64,000 nucleotides of DNA, taken from NCBI RefSeq assembly GCF_009882985.1, contig NZ_WTUZ01000022.1, forward strand, positions 657,065 through 721,064, given 5' to 3'. Every line of letters starts with the position of its first letter. Position 1 is the first letter of the stretch. Positions 41,874-51,418 of the stretch are shown piece by piece. The DNA comes from Paenibacillus silvestris. GTDB lineage: Bacteria; Bacillota; Bacilli; Paenibacillales; NBRC-103111. A model generated the notes under the pieces. The model was not told the origin of the DNA. It ran no database searches and worked only from the letters and a program-made list of their open reading frames with translations. The position numbers were made by a program, and so were the translations under genes.

Positions 41874-43169
41874 ATGGTTTTGAATCTATTTTTAATCGCT
41901 TTACTCATATTATTAACCGCTTTTTTCGTAGCTACAGAATTTGCCATTATTAAACTCCGCCCGAGCCGTGTCGAACAGATGGTACTTGAAGGCAGCAAGA
42001 ATGCGCTTGCCGTGCAGAAGGTAACAACTAATCTAGATGCGTACTTATCTGCCTGCCAACTGGGTATTACCATTACAGCGCTCGGCCTTGGTTGGTTAGG
42101 TGAGCCGACGGTAGAGAAATTACTGCATCCTTTATTTGAAATATTAACCATAAGCGATAGCTTGTCACACATCTTATCTTTTGGTATCGCTTTTGTTTTG
42201 ATGACTTATCTTCATGTTGTACTTGGTGAGCTTGCGCCAAAGTCTCTTGCGATTCAAAAAGCGGAACAAATCGCAGTAGTAACAGCACCTATCATTGTTA
42301 TTTTCCACAAAGTGATGTATCCATTCATTTGGCTGTTAAACGGATCTGCGAATGCTATGATCAAAATGCTCGGAATGAAGCCTGCCAGCGAACATGAAGA
42401 AGCTCACTCCGAGGAAGAGATCCGCCTTATTCTTCATGAAAGTTATCAAAGCGGGAAAATTAATAAAACAGAATACGGCTACACAGACAGAATTTTTACA
42501 TTTGATGAGCTGTTGGCGCGCGAAATCATGATACCGCGGACTGACATGGTTTGCTTATATGCTAACAAGCCATTGAAAGAAAATTTGGAGATCATTAAGC
42601 GTGAACAATATACCCGTTTTCCTGTTGCCAAAGAGAATAAGGACAATATTATTGGGATTGTGAATACCAAGCAGTTTTTCTTGAATTATGATAATAACCC
42701 TAATTTTGATTTTGGATCGTTGCTGCAGCCTGTAATGACCGTGCCTGATGTCATGCCCATTAAGCAGCTGCTTAAGAAGATGCAGAAAGAACAGGTGCAT
42801 ATTGCGCTTCTACTCGATGAGTACGGTGGTACTGCCGGTTTAATAACCATCGAGGACATCCTTGAGGAAATTGTCGGTGAGATTCGTGACGAATTCGATA
42901 AGGATGAGAAGCGGGATATTGAATCACTGGATACGAACCGATTCTTGATTATAGGAACCGCGCTCGTGGATGAAGTTAATCATTATCTTGAAACCAAAAT
43001 AGAGCATGAAGAAGTCGACTCTATTGGTGGATGGCTTTATAGTAAACAACCTGAACTAGAGAAAGGCCAGCCTTGGGATTATGGGGATTTGACCTTTATC
43101 GTACGGGAGAGAGAGCACAACCGCATTCGTAAAATCGAGATTATCAAAAAACTTCCGCAACAAATATAA
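41874..43169 (+). CDS. CorC/HlyC-type membrane protein (DUF21, CBS pair, transporter-associated domain)
   Basis: 431-residue protein of the CNNM/CorC family, thought to act in magnesium or cobalt efflux. Order: DUF21 membrane domain (about residues 1-190, 'NLFLIALLILLTAFFVATEF', 'SACQLGITITALGLGWLGEP'), CBS pair (about residues 215-335, 'EIMIPRTDMVCLYANKPL', 'HIALLLDEYGGTAGLITIED'), and the C-terminal CorC_HlyC domain ('IGTALVDEVNHYLETKI'). Full length, comparable to Bacillus YhdP/YugS. AAAGGAT lies upstream of the ATG. Its terminator follows directly. Confidence 0.9.
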   Translation: MVLNLFLIALLILLTAFFVATEFAIIKLRPSRVEQMVLEGSKNALAVQKVTTNLDAYLSACQLGITITALGLGWLGEPTVEKLLHPLFEILTISDSLSHILSFGIAFVLMTYLHVVLGELAPKSLAIQKAEQIAVVTAPIIVIFHKVMYPFIWLLNGSANAMIKMLGMKPASEHEEAHSEEEIRLILHESYQSGKINKTEYGYTDRIFTFDELLAREIMIPRTDMVCLYANKPLKENLEIIKREQYTRFPVAKENKDNIIGIVNTKQFFLNYDNNPNFDFGSLLQPVMTVPDVMPIKQLLKKMQKEQVHIALLLDEYGGTAGLITIEDILEEIVGEIRDEFDKDEKRDIESLDTNRFLIIGTALVDEVNHYLETKIEHEEVDSIGGWLYSKQPELEKGQPWDYGDLTFIVREREHNRIRKIEIIKKLPQQI

Positions 43170-43175
43170 GCGATA

Positions 43176-43210
43176 AGGCCGACCTGCCATATGCGGGTTG
43201 GTCTTTCTTC
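43176..43210 (+). terminator. Terminator after the CorC/HlyC gene
   Basis: AAGGCCGACCTGC / GCGGGTTGGTCTTTC stem with a 5-nt loop, followed by T-rich sequence, 7 bp after the stop. Confidence 0.85.
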
Positions 43211-43281
43211 TATTTGTTCAGATAATCCGAATCAGTAAAGGGGATGATAATAGAAATTCATCAGCAAAGGAGTAAGACAAA

Positions 43282-44121
43282 TTGGATACTACCTATGAAC
43301 ACACGCATATCCCGATAACGACGGTATCAAGCGGAGAAGGTCAAGAAGTGAGCATTGATATTTATTGCTACTGTATTCAGTTTGTTAACATATGTTTGAT
43401 TGGCAATCCGACCAGCAAATCGAAGACATGGTTTTTAGTCGACGCCGGGATGCCACATGCCTCAGACACTATTATTCAATTGGCAGAGGATCGTTTTGGC
43501 ACGATGACGAAGCCGCAGGGAATTATTTTGACGCATGGACACTTCGATCATGTCGGCTCAATCGCGGAGCTGCTTGAACGTTGGGATGTACCTGTCTATG
43601 CGCATGAGCAGGAAATCCCCTACCTAACAGGTAAAGCGAACTACCCTGAAGGGGATTCCACAGTGAATGGGGGACTCATTAGTGAGCTTTCTCCGCTATT
43701 TCCGAATCACGGCATCAACCTCGGGGATCAGGTGAAGGCGTTACAGGCCGATGGAACCATTCCTGGGCTGCCTGACTGGCAATGGATACATACCCCGGGG
43801 CATACGCCAGGGCATATATCACTTTTTCGGGAAAAAGACCGCTCCTTAATCGCTGGTGATGCCTTTGTCACTGTGAAACAGGAGTCGCTCTACCGGGTAC
43901 TTCTTCAGACGCAGGAAATTAGTGGTCCTCCGAAATATGCTACGACGGATTGGGAAGCTGCCGCAGCATCTGTCAAAAAGTTGAATGAGCTTCGTCCAAG
44001 CTTGGCTGTGACGGGACATGGCAAACCGATGCGTGATGAGGAATTGACGAATCAATTGACGTACTTGGCAGAGCATTTTGACGAAGTTGCTGTGCCGGAG
44101 GAAGGGCGTTTCGTGCATTAG
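43282..44121 (+). CDS. MBL-fold metallo-hydrolase
   Basis: 279-residue metallo-beta-lactamase fold enzyme. The metal ligands are plain: 'ILTHGHFDHVGSIAELL' (HxHxDH), 'WIHTPGHTPGHISLF' (His), 'SLIAGDAFVTV' (Asp) and 'LAVTGHGKPM' (His). The fold serves glyoxalase II, lactonase and other thioester or ester hydrolases; the substrate here is unknown. The start is TTG 43282, supported by AAAGGAG 9 bp upstream. Alone between two terminators. Confidence 0.88.
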   Translation: MDTTYEHTHIPITTVSSGEGQEVSIDIYCYCIQFVNICLIGNPTSKSKTWFLVDAGMPHASDTIIQLAEDRFGTMTKPQGIILTHGHFDHVGSIAELLERWDVPVYAHEQEIPYLTGKANYPEGDSTVNGGLISELSPLFPNHGINLGDQVKALQADGTIPGLPDWQWIHTPGHTPGHISLFREKDRSLIAGDAFVTVKQESLYRVLLQTQEISGPPKYATTDWEAAAASVKKLNELRPSLAVTGHGKPMRDEELTNQLTYLAEHFDEVAVPEEGRFVH

Positions 44122-44143
44122 CGCTTTGGAGGACAAGCTCTGC

Positions 44144-44163
44144 AAATTAACGGGAGGATTTCC
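44144..44163 (-). repeat. Single GGA-type repeat unit
   Basis: On the minus strand it reads GGAAATCCTCCCGTTAAT, matching units of the copy at 51064-51235. No partner was found within 70 bp, so it is a solo unit. It lies in the convergent gap between the MBL and chemoreceptor genes. Confidence 0.6.
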
Positions 44164-44200
44164 ATTTATTATAGCGCAGCAAGTGCCTACCGCGTGAAAA

Positions 44201-44243
44201 GAGGCTCTCCCAAAAGTCATCATGTGACCGAGGGAGAGCCTCT
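44201..44243. terminator. Terminator of the GTCAT...GTGAC hairpin family
   Basis: GAGGCTCTCCC / GGGAGAGCCTC, an 11-bp perfect stem enclosing AAAAGTCATCATGTGACC. It sits between two convergent genes and can serve both. Confidence 0.85.
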
Positions 44244-44276
44244 ATTGTTAACTTCTTGGGGCAGCCCGTTCTTCGG

Positions 44277-46256
44277 TTACCCGATAAGTACAGGCTCTTT
44301 TTTATCCTTCGTATTTGCGTCTGCTGTCTTCGTATCGGCTGTCAGATCCCGAGAATGATCAGCAGCTTCTTTGACAGTTTCGTCCTTATTAATTCCTGTG
44401 AAAGCAGCCTCAACCTGACCATCTTTATTTTGTCCGTCTTCGTCCTTATCTCTGTTAACTAGGGTGCCTTCATCGACACTTGAAAGATCTATAGCTGTGT
44501 GGACAGATTCATCAACTAGTTCTTCATCAGTTTCGGTTATCTGGAATTTACTAATCTCCGTGAATAACCGGTTAGCCAAAGCGAGAATGTCATCCGACTC
44601 TTCAGCAATGCGGCGGATGGAGGCATCCTGCTGAATGGACGTCGAGTTGACTTCTTCCACACCAGCTGCTGTTTCTTGGGCGATCGCCGCCACGAACTGC
44701 ACGGAGCCAACAAGCTGATCGTTCTTGGAACGAGCTTGTTCGATTTTCGAATGAATGTGCTCAATCTGCTCCTTGATCCCAGTCATGGAATGCTCGATAC
44801 TCTCGAAGGAGCTGAGCGTATCAGCGACACGATGATTCTGGGTAACCGCAGAATCCTTCGCTTCCAAGAGCGAGCTCTGCAGCTCTTGGATTTGTTTCTG
44901 CAGCGCCTGCGTAATGCCGCTGATTGTCTTGGACGAGTCGCTCGTCTGCTGCGACAGGTGACGAACCTCATCCGCGATGACGGAGAAGCCGCGGCCGTGC
45001 ACGCCGGCCCTTGCCGCTTCAATCGCGGCATTCAGGGCCAGGACGTTCGTTTGCGTCGATATCTCCGTAATCGAACGTGTGATGGCGCCAATCTGCTTCG
45101 AGCTGGCGGCTACGGTCTGCATCGCTGCATCGACTTTGTGCAGCACTTCCTGCGACTGTTCGGACGATATCTTCAGCGCCCGGACATAACCTGTGCCTTG
45201 CAGCGTACCGGCTGCGGCTTCATCGCTCGCTTTTATCATTTCATAGGTATACGCGGTAATGTCCCGAATCTCTTCTTCCAGCTCTGTAATGATGAGCGAA
45301 CTGGACTCTGTTTGCATGGCCTGTTCATCGGCCCCCTGTGAAATTTCATTGATCGCTTTCAAGATGTCCGTATTGGCAGACGCCGTAAGCTGAGAGAAGC
45401 GATGAAATTCATGCGAGTGATCGCTTAAAGAGGAAGCGATTTGTTTGGTTGCATAAAGCATATGACGCACCTGGCGAATCATATGATCGAAGCTTTGGCT
45501 GAGCTGACCGAGCTCATCTTTGGAAGTCGCATTGATCGTATGGGTCAAATCCCCTGCCGCGATAAGCGAAACGGCTTTCTGCAGTCTTTGAATCGGACGG
45601 ATAAATGAACGAATCAATAAGAAAGCGATCAAAACCGTAATCACTAGCACGACAATGGAAACATACGTCATAACCAGACTCGTGCTATCCAAAGCTTTGG
45701 TGGAGGAGACGATGGCCTGATCGGCTGACTCCGCATAGGTCACATAGAACTTATCGACTAGATCAAAGATCACATTTTTCAGATCCTGAGACTCATTGTA
45801 CAAATACATGAGGTTGATTTCTAAATCCTTCGTACTTGTACCATTATTGACCTGAATCATTTTGGCAGCAGAATCAAAGTTATTAATGTAGTCAACGGAG
45901 GCTTGTATTAACTGGCTGCGCCATTTTTGCTGATCGGGCGTAACCGCGGTATCCCCTATTTTTTTAATATAATCATTGAAAGGCTGGCGTTTGGCATTGT
46001 ATTTAAATATGTATTCGGGTTTCTTCGAAATCTCAAGTCCAGAAGCAATTATGTTCATGTCTTGAACCATTTCCTTTAATTCCAACGCCATAACTTTCAG
46101 CTGGACCTTGTCATTCTGATCATTCATATGTTGTTTGATTTGGCTAACCTGATGAAGATTGAAATAAGCAACAGCTAGAAAAATCAAGAGCACCCCACTG
46201 AAACTGACAATTAATTTGGAACGCATGGTCATATTGAAGAAAAATAACCGGCTCAC
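44277..46256 (-). CDS. Methyl-accepting chemotaxis protein
   Basis: About 659-residue chemoreceptor: TM1 (about residues 10-30, '[20 protein letters not shown]'), an extracellular four-helix-bundle-like sensor (about 150 residues), TM2 ('[20 protein letters not shown]'), HAMP, and a signalling domain with hairpin tip '[20 protein letters not shown]'. The start is best at GTG 46256, 6 bp after GGAGGG; ATG 46262 is too close. Unusual: after the methylation helix ends, an acidic low-complexity tail of about 90 residues follows (rich in Asp, Glu, Lys, Thr), with no CheB/CheR docking pentapeptide. Ligand unknown. It is downstream of motAB's region but not in an operon with it. Confidence 0.92.
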   Translation of the reverse strand: MSRLFFFNMTMRSKLIVSFSGVLLIFLAVAYFNLHQVSQIKQHMNDQNDKVQLKVMALELKEMVQDMNIIASGLEISKKPEYIFKYNAKRQPFNDYIKKIGDTAVTPDQQKWRSQLIQASVDYINNFDSAAKMIQVNNGTSTKDLEINLMYLYNESQDLKNVIFDLVDKFYVTYAESADQAIVSSTKALDSTSLVMTYVSIVVLVITVLIAFLLIRSFIRPIQRLQKAVSLIAAGDLTHTINATSKDELGQLSQSFDHMIRQVRHMLYATKQIASSLSDHSHEFHRFSQLTASANTDILKAINEISQGADEQAMQTESSSLIITELEEEIRDITAYTYEMIKASDEAAAGTLQGTGYVRALKISSEQSQEVLHKVDAAMQTVAASSKQIGAITRSITEISTQTNVLALNAAIEAARAGVHGRGFSVIADEVRHLSQQTSDSSKTISGITQALQKQIQELQSSLLEAKDSAVTQNHRVADTLSSFESIEHSMTGIKEQIEHIHSKIEQARSKNDQLVGSVQFVAAIAQETAAGVEEVNSTSIQQDASIRRIAEESDDILALANRLFTEISKFQITETDEELVDESVHTAIDLSSVDEGTLVNRDKDEDGQNKDGQVEAAFTGINKDETVKEAADHSRDLTADTKTADANTKDKKEPVLIG

Positions 46257-46403
46257 ATTCATCCCTCCATAAATAGACAAGATATGACGCGTTTCTTGTT
46301 TCTACTTATAAATATAGGAGACTTCTATTAACTAAAGCGTCGAACTGTGTAAATAAGATGTAAAATTAACCATACAACTCTATCGAAAGTCCTATGAAAA
46401 AGT

Positions 46404-46455
46404 TTTACATTACGTTTACGTTTCATGGGTTTGGAATTTACATTCGATTGTTACG
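46404..46455 (+). promoter_or_regulatory. PhoP-box array upstream of pstS
   Basis: TTTACA at 46404, TTTACG at 46415, TTTACA at 46437 and TTGTTACG at 46448. The boxes are in 11-bp phase, as for Bacillus PhoP (TTAACA-like hexamers). It lies about 80-130 bp before pstS, so phosphate-starvation induction by PhoPR is likely. Confidence 0.8.
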
Positions 46456-46535
46456 ATGTATTTGTAAGTTAGTTGCGAGGGACAAACAAGGAAATCGAAA
46501 CTAACCAGAGAAGCAACATAAAATAAAAGGAGGAC

Positions 46536-47468
46536 ATGCTGACTATGTTCAAGTTCATGTCGAAAAAAGGAATTACATTATCTCTATCCGCGGTATTAAT
46601 GATGGGGTCATTGGTTGGATGCGGAGCAAAAACAGAAACAAACGGAGCTGCTTCCGCAACACCTGCTGCAACTACAGCTGCTACAGCGTCTGCAAAGCCT
46701 TCTGATACGCCTAAAACAGAACTTACTGGTACAATCACTGCTTCTGGTTCAAGCGCATTGCTTCCACTAGTTAAACAAGCAGCAACTGAGTTCATGGAAA
46801 AGAACCCAAAAGTAACAATTAACGTTACAGCTGGTGGTTCAGGAACAGGAATTAAAAACGTAGCTGACGGTACTTCCGATATCGGTAACTCCGACGTTGA
46901 GCCAGGTGCTGAATATAAAGATAAAGGTCTTGTTGACCACCAAGTAGCAATCGCTCCTTTCGCATTCATCGTTAACAAAGATGTTAAAGTTGAGAACGTA
47001 ACAAAACAACAAGCTGCTGATATTTACATGGGCAAAATCACGAACTGGAAAGACGTTGGCGGTAACGATGCGAAAATCGTTCTTGTACACCGTCCAGATA
47101 GCTCTGGTTCCCGTACACTTGTAAAAACAATCATTCTTGATGGTAAAGACTTCACTAAAGACGGTATTACACAAGAAAACAGCGGTGCTATGAAAACAGC
47201 TGTTGTTGGTCAATCCGGTTCCATCGGTTATGTAGATACTCCTTACATCGACGATACAGTTAAAGCGTTGAAAATTGACGGCGTAGCTTTCTCCGAAGAG
47301 AACATCAAAAACGGTACTTACAAACTATTTGGTGTTGAGCACATGTATACAAAAGGTGAAGCTAAAGATCCAGCTAAAGCATTCATCGAATATATGTCCA
47401 CAAAAGAATTCCAAGGTAAACAAGTTCGTGATTTGAAATTCTTGCCTGCTGATTTGCTTAAAAAATAA
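46536..47468 (+). CDS. pstS: Phosphate ABC transporter substrate-binding lipoprotein
   Basis: Binding protein (310 aa) for inorganic phosphate. Signal: 'KKGITLSLSAVLMMGSLVGC' with lipobox LVGC, then an Ala/Thr linker. Phosphate-site blocks 'TASGSSALLPLV', 'GGSGTGIKNVADGTSDIGNS' and 'RPDSSGSRTL' are complete. AAAGGAGG is 2 bp before ATG 46536 and 11 bp before ATG 46545; either is possible, with 46545 equally good by distance. It is the first gene of the pst locus, with PhoP boxes upstream and a hairpin after it that would keep pstS expressed above pstCAB. The codon usage near the middle favours T/A endings, typical of a highly expressed gene. Confidence 0.95.
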   Translation: MLTMFKFMSKKGITLSLSAVLMMGSLVGCGAKTETNGAASATPAATTAATASAKPSDTPKTELTGTITASGSSALLPLVKQAATEFMEKNPKVTINVTAGGSGTGIKNVADGTSDIGNSDVEPGAEYKDKGLVDHQVAIAPFAFIVNKDVKVENVTKQQAADIYMGKITNWKDVGGNDAKIVLVHRPDSSGSRTLVKTIILDGKDFTKDGITQENSGAMKTAVVGQSGSIGYVDTPYIDDTVKALKIDGVAFSEENIKNGTYKLFGVEHMYTKGEAKDPAKAFIEYMSTKEFQGKQVRDLKFLPADLLKK

Positions 47469-47483
47469 TTGGATTTCTCAACT

Positions 47484-47515
47484 AGGGCGTTCGCATCATG
47501 CGGGCGCTCTTTTTG
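47484..47515 (+). terminator. Hairpin between pstS and pstC (attenuating terminator)
   Basis: AGGGCG / CGCTCT outer stem and CGCAT / ATGCG inner stem followed by TTTTT. It lies 15 bp after pstS. A second PhoP array follows, so pstCAB-phoU can have its own promoter too. Confidence 0.8.
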
Positions 47516-47543
47516 CTGCTTTAGACCTGAAGAACACGAAACT

Positions 47544-47571
47544 TTTACATTGCCTTTACAATTCATTAACG
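47544..47571 (+). promoter_or_regulatory. Second PhoP-box array, upstream of pstC
   Basis: TTTACA at 47544, TTTACA at 47555 and TTAACG at 47566, all in exact 11-bp phase. It lies 79-106 bp before the pstC start and after the pstS terminator. Confidence 0.78.
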
Positions 47572-47649
47572 ATGCAATGACATTCATGTCCTATCATAAC
47601 AGTATGACATGTTAGGGCATGTGGTATTAAATAAAGGGGGATTAACCCA

Positions 47650-48588
47650 ATGAATTCCGTAGCAGACAAACTATCAAATGCGAGTTCAGACAGCAAAAGC
47701 CGTCCAATAGTTTCTAAGTGGACCCGAGGACAACATAGACAAGACAGCATCATGCGATGGGTGTTTGTCATTAGTGCTGCTCTTGTATCGGCGATTATTT
47801 TCTCAATCATTGTTTTCGTAGGGATGCAGGGGATCAAGACTTTTCAAGGAGTAAGTCCCTTGGAGTTTTTCTTCTCGACGGACTGGACACCAGGTTCGAA
47901 TAAATTCGGAGCGTTTCCTTTCTTATACAGCACCTTGCTGATGACGCTTGTTTCCGTCGTCATTTCAGTTCCGCTGGCTTTGTCGGGCGCTTTATTCATG
48001 GCCAAAATCGCTCCAAAATGGATGCGCGAAATCATGCGTCCTGCGACTGATCTATTCGTAGGGATTCCATCTGTCGTGTACGGTTTGATCGGGTTAACCG
48101 TCATTGTGCCTTTCTTAGGTAAATTAACCGGCGATGTCGCTTACGGCATACTGCCTGCTTCTATTATATTAGCAATTATGATTCTACCAACTATTCTCTC
48201 CATCTCAGAGGACGCTATCCGCGCACTTCCTGGTCGTCTGGAGGAAGCTTCTCTAGCGCTTGGAGCAACACGCTGGCAAACGATGTGGCGCGTGTTGCTG
48301 CCGGCAGCTAGACCGGGCATTTTAACAGCAATCATTCTTGGGATGGGCCGTGCAATCGGAGAAACAATGGCTGTATTCATGGTAATTGGTAACTCGCCAC
48401 AAATGCCAAAATCATTGCTCGATTCTACAACGGTATTAACAACGGCAATCGTCAAGGACATGGGGAATACGAACTACGGATCAACATGGAACAATGCGTT
48501 ATACATGATGGCGCTGCTTTTACTTGTGATCTCCTTATCCTTAATCATCATCATTCGCGTTGTTGCAAAAAGGAGTGAAGTGAAATGA
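47650..48588 (+). CDS. pstC: Phosphate ABC transporter permease PstC
   Basis: 312-residue permease with six or more TM segments. Family markers: 'SIIVFVGMQGIKTF' (TM1), 'FLYSTLLMTLVSVVISVPLA', and the ATPase-docking loop 'EEASLALGATRWQTMWRVLL' at about residues 197-216. It forms the phosphate channel with PstA. AAAGGGGG upstream of the ATG. It overlaps pstA by four bases (ATGA). Confidence 0.95.
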   Translation: MNSVADKLSNASSDSKSRPIVSKWTRGQHRQDSIMRWVFVISAALVSAIIFSIIVFVGMQGIKTFQGVSPLEFFFSTDWTPGSNKFGAFPFLYSTLLMTLVSVVISVPLALSGALFMAKIAPKWMREIMRPATDLFVGIPSVVYGLIGLTVIVPFLGKLTGDVAYGILPASIILAIMILPTILSISEDAIRALPGRLEEASLALGATRWQTMWRVLLPAARPGILTAIILGMGRAIGETMAVFMVIGNSPQMPKSLLDSTTVLTTAIVKDMGNTNYGSTWNNALYMMALLLLVISLSLIIIIRVVAKRSEVK

Positions 48589-49442
48589 CAAGTAAATCAA
48601 CAGACCGGATTGCTACGGTATATTTTTGGGCATCAGGCATTGTTATCATAGGGATTTTGGCTTGGTTTCTCATTCGGATTTTGGGGGATGGCATTCCTCA
48701 TCTGTCCTGGCATTTTATCTTCGGCAAGCCAGAAGAGATTAAAGCGGGGGGCGGCGTAGGGCCCCAATTGTTCAACTCTTTCTATGTCTTGTTCTTGTCA
48801 CTCTTGATCTCCATTCCAATCGGATTGTTTTCGGGCATATACTTAGCCATTTACGCACAAAAAAATTGGTTTACAGATCTTGTCCGTATTTCTGTTGAGG
48901 CTTTGTCTTCTGTACCTTCCATCGTTTTTGGATTGTTTGGATTCTTGCTTTTCGCCAATTTGCTCGGGCTGAAGTTTTCCATTATCGGTGGCGCGGCGAC
49001 GGTTGCCCTGCTGAACTTACCAGTCATGGTCAGGGTTACAGAAGAATCGATCCGCACGGTTCCTGAGTCCTATTGGGAAGCAAGCTTGGCACTAGGTTCA
49101 ACGAAGTGGCAGGCGATTCGTAAAGTACTTATTCCAGCTGCATTGCCTAGCTTGATTACAGGCATCACGCTGATTGCTGGTCGTGCATTAGGTGAATCCG
49201 CGATTCTTATTTACACAGCTGGGTTATCGGTTTCCCGGTTCTTCCCAGATTTCAACCCGCTGAACATGGGAGAGACGTTATCGGTTCATCTTTGGTATGT
49301 CGGGGCTGAAGCGCTGGTTCCAGATGCAAAAGAAATTGCTAAGGGAAGTGCCGCACTGCTCCTGATCGTCGTACTTATCTTTAACCTGCTGGTCAGCATA
49401 CCAAGCCGAATCTTACAAAAAAGACTTTCCGGGGGGAAATAA
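48585..49442 (+). CDS. pstA: Phosphate ABC transporter permease PstA
   Basis: 285-residue permease partner of PstC. Markers are 'VGPQLFNSFYVLFLSLLISI', 'VEALSSVPSIVFGLFGFLLF' and the docking loop 'YWEASLALGSTKWQAIRKVL'. Start ATG 48585 inside the pstC stop (ATGA) after AGGAGTG. PstB follows 3 bp later. Confidence 0.95.
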   Translation: MTSKSTDRIATVYFWASGIVIIGILAWFLIRILGDGIPHLSWHFIFGKPEEIKAGGGVGPQLFNSFYVLFLSLLISIPIGLFSGIYLAIYAQKNWFTDLVRISVEALSSVPSIVFGLFGFLLFANLLGLKFSIIGGAATVALLNLPVMVRVTEESIRTVPESYWEASLALGSTKWQAIRKVLIPAALPSLITGITLIAGRALGESAILIYTAGLSVSRFFPDFNPLNMGETLSVHLWYVGAEALVPDAKEIAKGSAALLLIVVLIFNLLVSIPSRILQKRLSGGK

Positions 49443-49445
49443 ACA

Positions 49446-50219
49446 ATGGCGACTTCAACCATGACAAAAACAAAGATCAAAGCAGAAAAATTGAATTTAT
49501 TTTATGGCGAAAATCATGCACTTCACGATATCGACTTGTCGATTGAAAAAGGAAGTATCGCGGCATTGATTGGGCCGTCAGGTTGTGGAAAATCAACGTT
49601 CCTGCGTACTTTGAACCGGATGAATGATTTGATTGACAGTGTTCGTATTACAGGAAATGTCGCTGTAGACGGTCATAACATCTATGGCTCTGATTCTGAT
49701 GTCGTCTCATTGCGTAAGCGCGTGGGTATGGTGTTCCAACGCCCGAATCCTTTTCCAATGAGCATCTATGACAACATTGCTTATGGCCCGCGCATTCACG
49801 GGATCAAGAAAAAAGCTTTGCTTGATGAAATCGTGGAACGCAGTCTTGTACAAGCTGCGCTATGGGATGAAGTTAAGGACCGTTTGAACAAATCCGCACT
49901 TGGATTGTCGGGTGGGCAACAACAGCGTTTATGTATCGCACGTTTGCTCGCAGTTGAACCAGATGTATTACTGATGGATGAGCCGACTTCTGCCTTAGAC
50001 CCAATTTCAACATTGAAGGTTGAAGAACTTACACAAACCCTGAAAGACAAATATACGATCATTATCGTTACACACAACATGCAGCAAGCAGCTAGGATTT
50101 CCGATATGACATCCTTTTTCTTAAATGGCGTTTTAGTCGAAACTGACAAAACAGATAAAATCTTTACAAACCCGAATGATCAACGCACCGAAGATTACAT
50201 CACAGGAAGATTCGGCTAA
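49446..50219 (+). CDS. pstB: Phosphate ABC transporter ATPase PstB
   Basis: 257-residue ATPase that powers phosphate import. Walker A '[19 protein letters not shown]' (with the PstB-specific N-R-M-N-D), Q-loop '[16 protein letters not shown]', signature '[17 protein letters not shown]', Walker B '[13 protein letters not shown]' and H-loop '[11 protein letters not shown]' are intact. GGGGGG upstream of the ATG, 3 bp after pstA. Confidence 0.97.
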   Translation: MATSTMTKTKIKAEKLNLFYGENHALHDIDLSIEKGSIAALIGPSGCGKSTFLRTLNRMNDLIDSVRITGNVAVDGHNIYGSDSDVVSLRKRVGMVFQRPNPFPMSIYDNIAYGPRIHGIKKKALLDEIVERSLVQAALWDEVKDRLNKSALGLSGGQQQRLCIARLLAVEPDVLLMDEPTSALDPISTLKVEELTQTLKDKYTIIIVTHNMQQAARISDMTSFFLNGVLVETDKTDKIFTNPNDQRTEDYITGRFG

Positions 50220-50243
50220 CCACTACTGGAAGGGGCAACGTAC

Positions 50244-50903
50244 ATGGATGCAAGACCCGGGTTTCATCAATCATTAACTTTGCTGCAAAAAGAATTACTT
50301 GAGATGGGGGAAAGTGTTAAGGAATTGATTCTAACGTCCGTTAATTCCTTGGCAACTCTCGATGAGAAGGCCGCGCAGCAAGTGATTAACAATGACGATC
50401 AGATCGATGATTATTTAACGAGGATTGATGAACTGTCGCTGCGTCTCATTGCTTTGCAGCAGCCTATGGCGAGTGATCTGCGCATTATTAGCACTGCACT
50501 CAAAATTGCCATTGATTTGGAACGTATTGCTGATCATGCGGTAGACATCGCCAAGATTACAATTCGGTTCGCGGGAGAAGAACTTGTGAAGCCTCTCGAA
50601 ACGATTCCCCAAATGGCGAATATCGCCATTGAGATGCTGCAAGAAAGCTTGCTCTCCTATACAGAGCGCGATGTTCACCGTGCTGCGGCGCTGGCTGAGA
50701 AGGACGATCGTGTAGATAAAATGTACAGCACTGTAATGACAGAGCTGATGGGTATGATGAATTCCGATTACCACCGGAATCGCCAGTTGACTCACTTGCT
50801 GCTGGTTGCCCACTTCCTGGAGCGGGTAGCGGATCACACAACGAATATTGGTGAAGGCGTTATTTATATGGTGACTGGGAAGCGCAAAGATTTGAACGTG
50901 TAA
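50244..50903 (+). CDS. phoU: Phosphate uptake regulator PhoU
   Basis: 219-residue all-helical protein with two PhoU repeats (about residues 13-100 and 115-205), each with the metal-binding E/D-x-x-x-D pattern: 'ERIADHAVDIAKI' and 'ERVADHTTNIGEG'. It modulates Pst and Pho signalling. GGAAGGGG upstream; 24 bp after pstB. The operon ends in a strong hairpin. Confidence 0.95.
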   Translation: MDARPGFHQSLTLLQKELLEMGESVKELILTSVNSLATLDEKAAQQVINNDDQIDDYLTRIDELSLRLIALQQPMASDLRIISTALKIAIDLERIADHAVDIAKITIRFAGEELVKPLETIPQMANIAIEMLQESLLSYTERDVHRAAALAEKDDRVDKMYSTVMTELMGMMNSDYHRNRQLTHLLLVAHFLERVADHTTNIGEGVIYMVTGKRKDLNV

Positions 50904-50944
50904 GGTTATTATGAATGGTAGAATGATAGAATAATAAAGAAAAT

Positions 50945-50987
50945 AGGCTGTCCAGAGTAGAATTACTACTTTCGGGGAGCCTTTTTT
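50945..50987 (+). terminator. Terminator after phoU
   Basis: AGGCTGTCC / GGGGAGCCT stem with a loop holding AGTAGAATTACTACT (itself a short palindrome), followed by six T. Confidence 0.85.
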
Positions 50988-51063
50988 ATTGGTACTAGAG
51001 TTCGTTATCCACGGCCGATAGGTTTTTGAAATTTGTTTGTGGCAGGTGAGGTGGAGGAGGATT

Positions 51064-51235
51064 GGAATAGTGGAAGTGGTCGTATTTCCCACAGTCTCAG
51101 TCGAAGTAGATGGAAAATCTCCCGTTATTTTGTGCTGCACGGGGCATTCGGACGAAATAGCGGTATAAACTCCATCTAAATCATCGCTTGCGGCGGGTTC
51201 GAGCTGAAATTGGTGAGATTAGCGGGAGAAATTCC
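51064..51235. repeat. Irregular four-unit repeat, GGAAA/CCGTTAT family (copy G)
   Basis: Forward units at 51064 (degenerate, GGAATAGTGG...) and 51112-51131 (GGAAAATCTCCCGTTATT); reverse units at 51154-51173 and 51216-51235, reading GGAGTTTATACCGCTATT and GGAATTTCTCCCGCTAAT on the minus strand. Steps are 48, 42 and 62 bp, so the order is kept but the spacing is disturbed. Confidence 0.6.
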
Positions 51236-51371
51236 ATTTAATGACACAAAAGTGGTTCAAATGAAGATAATAGCAGGAGTAATCGGCGTTGCATACAGTA
51301 ATCAATCTACTCCGTTGCCCGGTTACCAAGGCTCGATTAAAGTATGGCACTCCGTAGAGGAATTGCCCATC

Positions 51372-51418
51372 AAAAAAGACCGTAAAACCAAGCGGAACCC
51401 GCTTAGTTCTACGGTCTA
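51372..51418 (-). terminator. Terminator after the response-regulator/histidine-kinase gene
   Basis: On the minus strand AGACCGTA / TACGGTCT closes a stem with an inner AAGCGG / CCGCTT pairing and ends in a six-T run. It lies about 85 bp past the kinase stop. Confidence 0.82.
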
